Position numbers and translations under genes: made by a program. From Rhodosorus marinus (taxonomy: Eukaryota; Rhodophyta; Stylonematophyceae; Stylonematales; Stylonemataceae), in the NCBI GenBank assembly GCA_029953675.1, contig JAMWBK010000007.1, forward strand, positions 1,240,001-1,304,000: a stretch of 64,000 nucleotides of DNA, written 5' to 3'. Under the pieces are notes generated by a model, which was given only the letters and a program-made list of their open reading frames with translations, did no database searches and was not told the DNA's origin. The number at the start of each line of letters is the position of its first letter. Positions within the stretch are counted from its first letter, which is position 1. This document shows positions 52,668 through 61,832 of the stretch, in pieces.

Positions 52668-54065
52668 GTCTTCCTCCTCCGCGTGCGTGTCGTCCCGGTT
52701 ACCCCTGTTTACCAGTGACCGCTCAGCCTGGCATGAGCGTGTTCTCTCGTGGTTTTCGCACCTTGTCGCCTCCTACCCGGACGGTTCCCTTCCCCTTTGT
52801 CGTCAGAGCACGGCCGTACGGCTCCCTCGTCGACTTCATAAGCCCCTAGGATTGGTGTTGGATTTTCTCTGACAGCAGGTCGCCGCGAACCCTCACTGCT
52901 CTCTTCGCTGGGAACTCTTGTTCTTTTTTCCCCGCCTCGTGCTCACCTCCTCTACCGTCCCCCTCAACCCACATCCTCGCCGGGTCCACCCTCGCCGAAA
53001 ACGGCAAATGTTCCTTTCCGGCGACTTTGAGGACCTCGAACGTCTTTATTTCGCTTCTCTCTCTTCCTTTTCTCCTAGTGCTCCCTCAGCTTTTAGGTCT
53101 TCTCGACAGAATCGGGCGCGTCATGCGGTGGCAGGCGGTGATCTGCGGCGGGCAGCCGGGATCCTCCAGCAGCGGCAACCTGTGGTTCCATACTCCGATG
53201 ATCTTTCTTCACCGCTCCGTTTGCTCTTTCCCTCGGAAGGCTCCCCTTGGGACTCCTCGTTTGAATCAGTGTTGGAAGAGTACCGCGCCGCGCCACATCC
53301 CAGTGCGCGGTTAGTAGTAAATCTGGAGGCGGTGCGTGAGTTGGTTCATGATGCTCCGAAGGGCCGTTCCCCAGGGCCCTCGGGGCTGCGGGTGGAATAT
53401 CTCCGTTTCTTAAGTGATGAAGGTTTGAAGGCGTTGGCGTGGGTGGTCGAAGCGCTTGTGAATGGTGATCCCTTGTGTGAGTGTGCGTGGTTCTTGGTCG
53501 GGCGTTCGCAGTTGTGTCTGCTTTCGAAGCCCGGCCACACGGCCTCGAGCCCTGCTATTCGCCCTATTGGCCTGGTTGAGGTGGTCCGCAAATTGGCGGC
53601 GCGATGGTTAGTGAAAATCCTGGTTCCCGAATCCTGCCGTTTCTTTGGGCACGTGCAGTTAGGCGTGGGCTATCGTGGTGGCTGTGAGTTGTTGTCTGTT
53701 TTACTCCGTTCGGAAATGGCGTACTCCCCAGATTCTGGGCTCCTCTCTGTCGATTTTACCAATGCGTTCAACCGCGTCTCTCGTCCGGCTCTCATGCACG
53801 TGGTGCGCGAAGTCTTCCCTGTAGGCTTTCCCTTTGTTAGTAGACTTTATTCTCCGCTTGGTCGTGGGGCTACCTATGACACCCTTGGCGCTTCCTCACA
53901 CACGTTTGCGGCGCGCACAGGGGTACAACAGGGTGATCCCTTGTCCCCTTTCCTACATGCCTGTGGACTACAACTCGTCTTGCTTTGTCTTCGCTCCGAA
54001 TTCCCGCAGGTTCGTACGGTTGCATACCACGACGACGTGTGCCTCCTGGGGCCCCCTGATACTCT
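52660..54065 (+). pseudogene. RLE-B I ORF2, N-terminal part to the YHDD box
   Basis: Begins MSESSSSACVSSRLPLF. A frame change near 52870 leads into the main frame. The linker NRARHAVAGGDLRRAAGIL precedes the RT. RT blocks: GRSPGPSGLRVEYL, LCLLSKPGHTASSPAIRPIG, LLSVDFTNAFNRVSR (motif A Asp present), TGVQQGDPLSPFLHACGLQL (motif B) and AYHDDVCLLGPPDTL (motif C). The A-family insertion follows within the Thr-Leu codons after this box. Confidence 0.88.
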
Positions 54066-54113
54066 GGACTTTACTAGCATAGCCTGAAGCGCTACGCAAG
54101 GCGTGAAGATGAA

Positions 54114-57100
54114 CTAATAACTAGGGAGGGAAGTATGCAACCCCAGGCGCCGATGGCGCGCCTCGGACAGCATGTCGCTGGAATATCGCCAAAGGGAGAC
54201 ACTTAAACGCCTCAAGAGCGCCAAATATTCAGTAGGATGCTCAGCAAAACATTTCCGCAACCACTCTAAACCCGACTTATCGACGTGACCAAAGCTTTCC
54301 ACAATGAATGGCTGGAACCGGTGAGAGCGACCCTCAGCGCAAGGCAGACTGGCCATGCTCTCAGCATACCGTCGTTCATTAACTCTTCGAAGGGCTGAAG
54401 CCGCGGCCCCCCGGCGGCGGGCGGCTGCGGTGAGGTGGGCGCTGGCCACGGGGCAGGTAATCGCAAGGTCCACATATGTTGAGCGTCTGGCAGCAGCGTC
54501 AGAGACGAGGAGATCGGCTATACAACGGGGCGGTGCAGAGTCCGAGATGGATCTGGGCAGTTCCGACTCAACCTCAACCGTATGCCCTATTCGAGTCAAA
54601 AATTCGCTGAGGATGTACTTGAGGCGAGTGTGACGCCTCGTACGGAGACCTCGCAACAGTCCGCAGGAACCCAGGAAGTGGTAGCCACAAGCGTCAATCC
54701 GGCTCTCACATCCCTGACAGAAAGACGGCCGATTAGAGTGCCACGGAGCCTGTGGCAAACCGAGATAGATCCGTGCGGCAGAACGGAACTGGAAAGCATC
54801 GAGACGATGACTCAATGACGACGGTAGAGTGGCTAACCACAAGTGCGAGAGGTGGCCTCCCATGCCGCGGAGACGAGCGGCAGTGGTAGGCGGCGTGAGA
54901 GGAGAATTGAGCATGACTGTGTGAGCGGCACTGTGTTGGCCCCAGGTGAGGCTATGTTGAATCACATCAGTGCGGGAGCTCCACAATCGGCTCAAACCCG
55001 GGTAGTCTGCAACAGGGGACCCGGGGCTAGCCTCTCCGTCATCGGCAAGAACTCGGTCGAGGGGACAATCCTCAATCGCTTCAGCTCGTCCCCATAACAG
55101 CTCCCTCCAGGAACGAAAGCGGGACCGATTTGCGTCCGGCACGGCGTTGCACCTCCTGAACGCGTGTTGAAGACCATCATAAATTGTCAAAAGCGGGGGC
55201 GGCAGGGTCACTGGATCCTCGTTGGTCAAAGCTCGAGCCAAGAGGCAGGCACTTCGCATCTGGAAGGTCACCAACGTTCGCAGCGCGGTAGCCCAGGAGG
55301 CAACCGCCGCTGGCGAGCATACCAGCCCACGGTCTGCGACGCCGAATCCCCCTAATCGCAACGGTAGAGCGATCTGTGCACGAATAAAGTCCCTGTCGGG
55401 AGCAGCTTCAAGATCGAGGGGCTCATCCAAGAGCGTTCCCCAGTGTTGCAGGGTCATTTCGTCGGCTTTAGCCGCGATCCACGAGCCCCAAGCTGGAGGC
55501 AGGCTGCGCAACCAGTAGTTGAGTCTGGGACCGGCACAAAAGCGGGAAAGCAAGCAGGCCGATTGCAGCATGCTGTCGGGTAGGTGCTCAATGGCGTCGG
55601 TGAGTTGCTTGTGCCGTGCCAAAACTCGCTCGCAGGATGCTTGGACAAAGTTGTCAGTCCCCAATCCGACGCCGTGGTGTTCGAACCCTTCACGTTCGCT
55701 GATTAGTCGCAGAGTGGGTGGCAGAGAGTTCAGCGACACGTCCCTCGGGGGGAGAAAGCGACATTTTTCTGTTTCCACAGTCAAACCGAAGTGACGTGCA
55801 ATCGCTTCGATCGCGGTCAGTCCCCTAGCCAGGGTGTCAGGGGTGCCCAGCAATGTTACGTCATCGTGGTACGCGCAGATTCGAAGATCCGAGACCTCAG
55901 TCGAAAGACGTAAAAGTACGAGCTGTAGGGCACAGGCATGAAGAAGAGGTCCGCAAGGGTCGCCTTGTTGGACGCCAGTATGTGCTTGAAAAACAGTGCC
56001 CTCCGTTGTCAAGTAGGGGAGGCTCTCCCCTCCGTAAATACCCGATAGAAACGGCCACGCCTCCGGAAACACACGTCGGAGCACCTCTAGCGCATGCGTC
56101 CGCGACACGCTGTTGAATGCGTTCCGGAAATCAACCACCAAGACTCCCCACTCCGGCCTACTGGCGCGTTCTAGCTCGATCCCATGGGTGATCAGTTCGC
56201 AACCCCCAGAAAATCCCACCCCTACTTGCAAGGGCGCCATAACAGCTGTGACGCGCTGGCGAAGGCGCTGGCATAGCCACCTCCCGGCTAACTTCCGTAG
56301 GCTCTCCACCATCCCGATCGGCCGGAGACGCGGGTGGGCCGGCTGGTGGTCAGGTTTCGTGAGCAAGCAAAGCTGTGCCTGCCGGAGATGTTCCCATGGC
56401 GCGGACGCACCCGATACGCCTTGGAACAACTTGTTAAGGATCCTCAGAAGCGCGCTCTGGCCAGGCTGGCTCAGGGCCTGCAATAGCTCTGTTCTTAGTC
56501 CGGAGGGTCCGGGACAGCGTCCCCGACGCGAGGTACGAAGCAAATCCTCCAGGTCAGACTCACTGAGGGTCAGATCGATGCGAAACCTGGCCAACTCCGG
56601 ACGGTCCAAGAATACCTCGAATTCAGGGGACAAATCCACGTCGGACTCAGGGAACAAAGACGACACCGTCTGGGCGAGACTATCATCGTAGGGGAGGACA
56701 GGCGCCTGGCTCCTCCAAAACCCGCGCCGCTCGACTTAAATCGCCCACTGCTACCAATTTCTGTACTCGAGCTGGCACGGGCGACACTGTGCCATGCCGA
56801 GTCCGACGGGCGGATGGTGCTGACGACGCCAAATAGCTGCGCTGTAGTACTTCGAAGTCTCCCTTCAAGAACAGGGCCAGTCGGTCTCGTACTCGCCATC
56901 TGCGCTCCGATGTGTGAATGGGGGCCAGAATCAGGCGCGGCATGACCCCCAGAAAAACCCAAATGGCTGTGTCCCGAATGTTGCGAGCCAGGCTCGTGAA
57001 GATGAAATCGAGAATGGTTCCAGCTACTAGAAGGTCTCCACGAGGAAGGACGACTGGGGGAATGCCCCCACGGAGGGGAAGCGAGCCTCCTTCCAAAGAA

Positions 57101-57186
57101 ATCCACCGCCGGAGCCAACTCCGAAAACGCGTACGCCAAATGCCCAAGTCTCCGCCCTCCTTCAGGACATAAGACTGTAGATCCAT
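54114..57186 (-). pseudogene. RLE-A I ORF2: RT, CCHC knuckle, endonuclease (one frameshift)
   Basis: ATG 57186 (MDLQSYVLKEGGDLGIW). The N-terminal frame is open to about 56690 and includes the linker ARVQKLVAVGDLSRAARVLE. A single frame change there leads to the 850-codon frame 56666-54114. Counting from 56666, motif A is VVDFRNAFNSVSR (Asp about 179), motif B GVQQGDPCGPLLHA (about 233) and motif C AYHDDVTLLG (about 265-274). The CCHC knuckle CQGCESRIDACGYHFLGSC lies near 625 and the endonuclease IADLLVSDAAARRSTYVDLA near 705-725. All catalytic residues look present, so one base change separates it from an open frame of about 1,020 codons. Confidence 0.9.
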
Positions 57187-57187
57187 A

Positions 57188-57205
57188 GGCTGCGACCTCG
57201 CAGCC
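57188..57205 (-). promoter_or_regulatory. Hairpin between ORF1 stop and ORF2 start (A copy I)
   Basis: Same 18-nt perfect hairpin as in copy II, placed 13 nt after the ORF1 stop and one nucleotide before the ORF2 ATG at 57186. Conservation in two diverged copies suggests a role in reinitiation of translation. Confidence 0.7.
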
Positions 57206-57217
57206 GTGCCTGGAGCG

Positions 57218-58628
57218 CTAATCGTGCTTCTCCCCCTTAGACCCGGGGGAGTCGGTCCTCGCTCTCTTACCTCCTATCCGCACCAAAGTCGTGAGCCTCC
57301 CACTCCGCGAGGCTCGCGGAACGGATCCCGCGGGCTTCAGCAAAGTAACCTGAGCGTCCTGCACCGCCATGCCCTCAGTCTGCTCCCCTGCCTCACCACT
57401 CTCGCTGGAAGTAGTGCTGGAAGCAGAGCCCTCCAAAATCCCCACCCGCTGCAGCTCTGTCTTGTAGCGCGAAGTCAGCACAAGTCGCCTCTCCAGATCG
57501 AAGAAACTGGAAACCGCCATGCGCAGGTGACGAGGGCCCGACCGGAACCGCTCCAACAAGATCCTCTCAAGGCGCTGAATCCGTAGCCAATGGATCGCTG
57601 CCGCCTTCACGCTGCTCTCATGCTCAGAGAGCCCTGCCGTTTCTCCCGGAGACAGGAAATTGCCCGAGAAACGGTCAAAATCGAAGTGCAAAACCACCTG
57701 CGGGTTGCAGCGCAGCCACCGGGCGCTCTCAGGCCACTGCTCGGTAGGCTTCGCCAGCAAGGCCTCCAGGTACTTGGCGGCGGTTGCGGAGACCAAAAAC
57801 AGCACATCGCGGCCCTCATAGTTTGCGAAGAAGAAATCACCCCGGCTGCACCCTAACGATTCCGCAAAAGTGTCCCGGAAGTCTCGCATAGACGGAACCT
57901 GTCCTCGTGTAGTCTGGGGCCGGACATTTCGCACCCACAGAAATTGGAGAGTGGTCTCCACAGGTCCATCCTGAGGCTCGCGAGATGGTATGAAACGGAG
58001 CATAGCCGCCGTACGTGTGGCAGTGGTGCCCTTCCGCAAGACTGATGCGTACGAAGCGCCCCCTTGCGGCCACCACGTGCCCCCGAAGTAGCCGGGAGCT
58101 GGTGACGACCTGAGGGCTGGTCCAAGAGAGGGAAGTCCACAGCTGCAGTCTCCTCCACACCGGTTGCCGCACAGTCACCACCACCATTGCCTCGAGTCCC
58201 CGAGCGCTGAAGCGCGTTTTGGCCACGGCCTGCCGCTCCCCAACGTCGTACTGTCCCGCGCAGAAGCAACAGCCCTCGCCTGTCCCGGGACAGGTTCATG
58301 TTGATTGACCGGATGTTGACTGCTCTTCAGCCAACGCTGCCACTCTGGGGCAATTCAAATTCTCGTCCGAATTTGAATTTGACCTGGCCAGCAATCCCGA
58401 TTCCAGCCCACCTAGCTTCTGGGTGAGCTGAGGGAGCACTCCACGATCACTCGCAGCCGTGATCAGGCTGGTGACAGCGGAGATAAGTGAACGCGCCTGG
58501 GTGCCAGAAGCGCCTTCCAAGTCAACCTCGGAAGAAAAGGTGCCGCAGCTGAGGCGAACACGGAGTCCCCCACCTGGCAGTGCCTCCTTGGGAGGAGGCT
58601 CCGTCGAGTGCGGAGATATCCCTACCAT
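57218..58628 (-). pseudogene. RLE-A I ORF1 (at least one frameshift)
   Basis: ATG 58628 (MVGISPHSTEPPPKEALPGG). The first frame covers LEGASGTQARSLISAVTSLI and QLTQKLGGLESGLLARSNS, then closes at 58296. The second half is open from 58039 to the stop at 57218: LQFLWVRNVRPQTTRGQVPS, RDFRDTFAESLGCSRGDFFF, VVLHFDFDRFSGNFLSPGE, and a basic C terminus (GGKRARTDSPGSKGEK). This second half is the domain shared with family B. The frames are offset between about 58300 and 58040. Confidence 0.8.
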
Positions 58629-58739
58629 CCTGGGGGAATCCGCCAAGGAAACGTTGCACCACCAATATGAAACCGCACCGAGAGAATAATCGACCAAACC
58701 CAACCCAAATAGGAAAGGCCCCGCAACTCACCCACCCCA

Positions 58740-58857
58740 CTTAAACGCCTCAAGAGCGCCAAATAATCAGTAGGATGCTCAGCAAAACATTTCCGCGACC
58801 ACTCTAAACCCGACTTATCCACGTGACCAAAGCTTTCCACAATGAATGGCTGGAACC
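58740..58857 (-). mobile_element. RLE-A 3' piece at the 5' end of copy I
   Basis: Matches 54200-54317 (TTGGCGCTCTTGAGGCGTTT to ACCGGTTCCAGCCATTCATT on the reverse strand). It lies inside the target duplication, so it arrived with copy I. It lacks the A tail. Confidence 0.9.
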
Positions 58858-58870
58858 GGTCTGGTACTCT

Positions 58871-60608
58871 AGCACTCGCTTATGATCGTCTCCGCTCCTT
58901 GGCTTCGCGGGTTGACCTGGAGGTTAATCATCACAAATCGTTCTACTGGGGAGGTGTAGCTGCACAAGAGCAGCAGGTACCTGCGTCGTTCCAGGATATT
59001 TGGAGACCGGATGGTTTTGTCCACTTAGGCATCCCCTACGGGTCGCCGTCCTTCGTTGAAGGCGAGTTGCTGCAGCTCCTCGGTAAGCACAGACAGCTGG
59101 TTGCAGAGCTTCGACGGCTACCTCCGGGCTTTCTCCAGTGCTCGTTGTTGCTGTTTCGGTATTGTTGCAGTCAGCGGTTAACCTATTGGCTTCGCTCACT
59201 TCCAACTCATTGGAGCCGGTGGTTGGCCACTCGTGCGGATGCTGAAAGTTTCCGTGACCTGGGGTATTTTCTCGATGAAGAGCTGAGCGCTCTGCCGCGA
59301 CCCACCTGTGATGTTGTGCGCGCCCAGGTAGGCCTCCCATTGCGATTGGGGGGACTGGGCCTCTGCAATCGTGTTGTGGTCCAACCTGCAGCCGCAGTAG
59401 GGGCCTGGGGAACCGCACTTCCCACTTTGAGCAGCTTGGGTATTTCGAAGTTCCGCAATTTGATGGCGAGCCTCTCGCGGGGTGTCTTGCTTCCCAGCGT
59501 ACCGGAAAGCGCCCAAGACTTGTTTCTGGAGCTCCAAACCGCCCTAAATTCCTGTACTAGTCTCCCCGAAACCGTTCAACCCCGTCTTCCTGACTGGCGA
59601 GCTGTATTTGACCGCTCTCGAGGCTCCGCCCCGGGGATTCGTCCTGCGCCTGAACCTGTTCTAGGGGAGATTGACCCAGTGGTTGCCGCAGAAGAAGAAG
59701 TTCCAGTTGATCCTCCTGATGATTCCCAGCGCGCTGGGAGCCGAGCTCAAGCACGCACGGATGCGCTGCAAAATATCCTTTCTTGGGACTTGCACCGTGC
59801 TGCATATGGCCGACTCCTCGCGCAGATGGTCTCATCTTCTCGCGCTCGCGCCCGCCTACGTAGTCTTGGAGGGGTTATTAGCTCTCAGTGGCTCATGACC
59901 GTACCAGCCTTTCCGCCACTCACACTGTCGGATTTCGAAGTGCGTACTTCACTGCGCTTATACCTCGGCTTACATCAGCCCCCTTGGCCGTACGAGATGG
60001 GTTCGTCGTGCCCTCTCTGCTCTCAGACTGAAGACAACGCAGATTTTGGCGCCCACCTGCTCGCTAGTTGCCCGGCGGTGAAAGGTGCTCGAACCCGCCG
60101 CCACACACGGATCTTGAACCTGTTATACCGGGAACTTCGGCCTATAGTCCGGCAAGCCGGTCTGGAAATCGAACGTGAGAAACCTTTACCCGTCACGGAC
60201 TTTCAAAATGATGAACGCCGTGTAGCCGACCTGGTGATCACCTGTGACGACAGCCGCCGTACCACATACGTTGATCTTGCTGTTCCTAACCCTCAAGCTA
60301 GTCGTTATCTCCCGGCTGCGGGGGAGCGCCGTGGATCTGCCGCCGCCAGCATGAGACGCCGCAAAGAGATCAAATACGCGGGGGCTTTGTCTTCCCCTGG
60401 TGTTCGTGCTTCGGCACTAGCACATCGCTTGGTACCCCTGATCATTGAGTGCTTTGGGTTCATGGACTCTGTTGGTTCTCGCTGGCTTCGGGAGTTGTTC
60501 CGCGAACGCCCTGACCGTCTTCAATCGTTGTTTACCCGCTTAAGCTTCCTGCTGTGGCGCATGAATGCCGCTTTGATGTTGGAGGCGCGAGTACTTCGCC
60601 GCGCTTAG
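58871..60608 (+). pseudogene. RLE-B I ORF2, C-terminal part
   Basis: Resumes exactly in frame after the insertion (ALAYDRLRSLASRVDL). It contains the rest of RT, a thumb-like region, CPLCSQTEDN...HLLASC (CCHC knuckle, about 60010-60072), RRHTRILNLLYRELR and the restriction-like endonuclease signature VADLVITCDDSRRTTYVDLA. After it come RRRKEIKYAG and ECFGFMDSVGSRWL, the C-terminal end. The frame is open for 579 codons, so the two parts together are nearly intact. DNA cleavage at the target is the expected role of this domain. Confidence 0.9.
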
Positions 60609-60720
60609 TCTTTTTTTCCCCTCGGGGTTTTTTTTTCAGCCTCCGATTAAACCATTCGTTCGATCTTCCTCCAGTGCTGATACAAGTTTTATCGCTGCCC
60701 CATCAACATAGAATACTGAA

Positions 60721-61450
60721 GTGGAGGACGTAAACGTCGGAAACGAAAATCAAGCCGGCTTCTTGAACGCTGTAGAGAAGCGGATGACGAGCGCACTTCG
60801 TCCAGTATCATACGTTTCTTGTCTGTTTGATTCCAGCCTGAGAGGAGGGGGCATATCTCCACGGGATAAGCAACGTGTTTGCTTGGTCGCGGAGAATCTG
60901 TACCAAGAATTGTTTAGCGATCAAGCAACACAGGTAAGTTCCTGGAGAGATGAGCTCCAGGACCAGATCAAAGATTTTGATCTGAAGACTGAGCCGTTTG
61001 CTTCCGAATCGTTCTGGTTGGACCACGTCGCAATGGGGAGTACGAACGTCAGCGGACTAAGCAGAAGCGACTCCTAGGCAAGCTACAGAAGCACATGGCT
61101 GTCTTGGAAACGACTCTAACTGGGGCTTACATCCTTGGCCCCAACTGGAAAATAATTCTACCAACCCTGAGTATGAAGCAGGAACCCCAACGGCGGACCA
61201 CAAGGACACAACCTTATCAGCGAAAGGATCGGAGGAGTCGCCCAACGAAAGCATGTCGGGAGGTGTTCGCTGGAACACAAGTCTCTCCTCACGATACATA
61301 TTGCCGACGATGGTTCTGAGTCTGATGAAGCTGAAGATGGATCTGAGGATGAATCTGAGGAAGGACCCGAGGGCAATGACAAGCTGGAGAACACCTACGA
61401 CTTAGGCACAGATGATGATGGGGAGGAGGAGAATCAAGCTCTCAAAGATT
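60721..61450 (+). pseudogene. hAT-type transposase C-terminal relic
   Basis: The first frame (60721-61077) reads NENQAGFLNAVEKRMTSALR, ISPRDKQRVCLVAENLYQEL and FWLDHVAMGSTNVSGLSR. This recalls the hAT region leading to the dimerisation domain. A shifted frame continues LISERIGGVAQRKHVGRCSL followed by EHKSLLTIHIADD, which matches the SERxFSxA...L.pE..e.L motif of hAT C termini, then a long acidic tail. Stops and frameshifts make it non-functional. A related short piece is at 22690-22805. Confidence 0.5.
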
Positions 61451-61602
61451 TTGGCTAGGACGACGAGGGTCCTCTTGAAGGAGACGCCGCGAAGTTTTTC
61501 AGATCGCACTTTGACTAAGTCATACGATTTTTTCACTCATCCACATGAGAAACCGGTCAAGGATAAAAAAAAAAAACATCAGCCCCCCAAGGTCAAAAGT
61601 TC
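61451..61602. other. Spacer after the hAT relic
   Basis: Still acidic in one frame, then no coding potential. Nothing further recognised. Confidence 0.3.
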
Positions 61603-61782
61603 TTAATCCACAGTCGGTACCATGCAGTGCATCGCCCCGCGTTTTCTAAACCACATGAATAAAACCACCATACAAGCAATCCCCACGAAAACTCTTTGGA
61701 CCAAACCCGGTGCGTCTCGAGTAAACCTGTTCCCCAATAGAGGGGTTCGTGGGCTTGGGCGATTCACACGCAAATTTTCCAT
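61603..61782 (-). CDS. Possible small membrane protein downstream of the RTX-like gene
   Basis: An ATG at 61782 opens 59 codons with a basic N terminus, one hydrophobic segment (RVFVGIACMVVLFMWF) and a short tail. It starts about 50 nt after the RTX-like stop on the same strand. It could be an unrelated small gene, a spliced membrane anchor for the upstream gene, or chance. No family recognised. Confidence 0.3.
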   Translation of the reverse strand: MENLRVNRPSPRTPLLGNRFTRDAPGLVQRVFVGIACMVVLFMWFRKRGAMHCMVPTVD

Positions 61783-61832
61783 GATATCGCACATATGGTT
61801 TCACTTTAACAATTTGACTTGCGTCAATTTAT

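Larger units (their letters stand above)
54066..58864 (-). mobile_element. RLE-A copy I inserted in RLE-B, with TSD
   Basis: 4,799 bp bounded by TACTCT at 54060-54065 and 58865-58870. Minus strand: a fragment of the A 3' end (58857-58740), then 5' UTR, ORF1, ORF2 and 3' end with tail GGCTATGCTAGTAAAGTCC at 54085-54066. It is the best preserved A copy: ORF2 has an 850-codon open frame. Younger than the B copy it interrupts. Confidence 0.95.
51128..60660 (+). mobile_element. RLE-B copy I, interrupted by RLE-A copy I
   Basis: A two-ORF non-LTR element on the plus strand. Left part 51128-54065: 5' UTR, ORF1 and ORF2 through the RT YHDD box. Right part 58871-60660: rest of RT, CCHC knuckle, endonuclease, stop at 60606-60608, 3' UTR with poly-pyrimidine/CCCCTCGGGG hairpin and ATTCGTTCG tail. 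Removing 54066-58870 leaves about 4.7 kb and one continuous ORF2 frame. It is the source-like full-length member for at least ten 3' fragments in this window. Confidence 0.93.
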
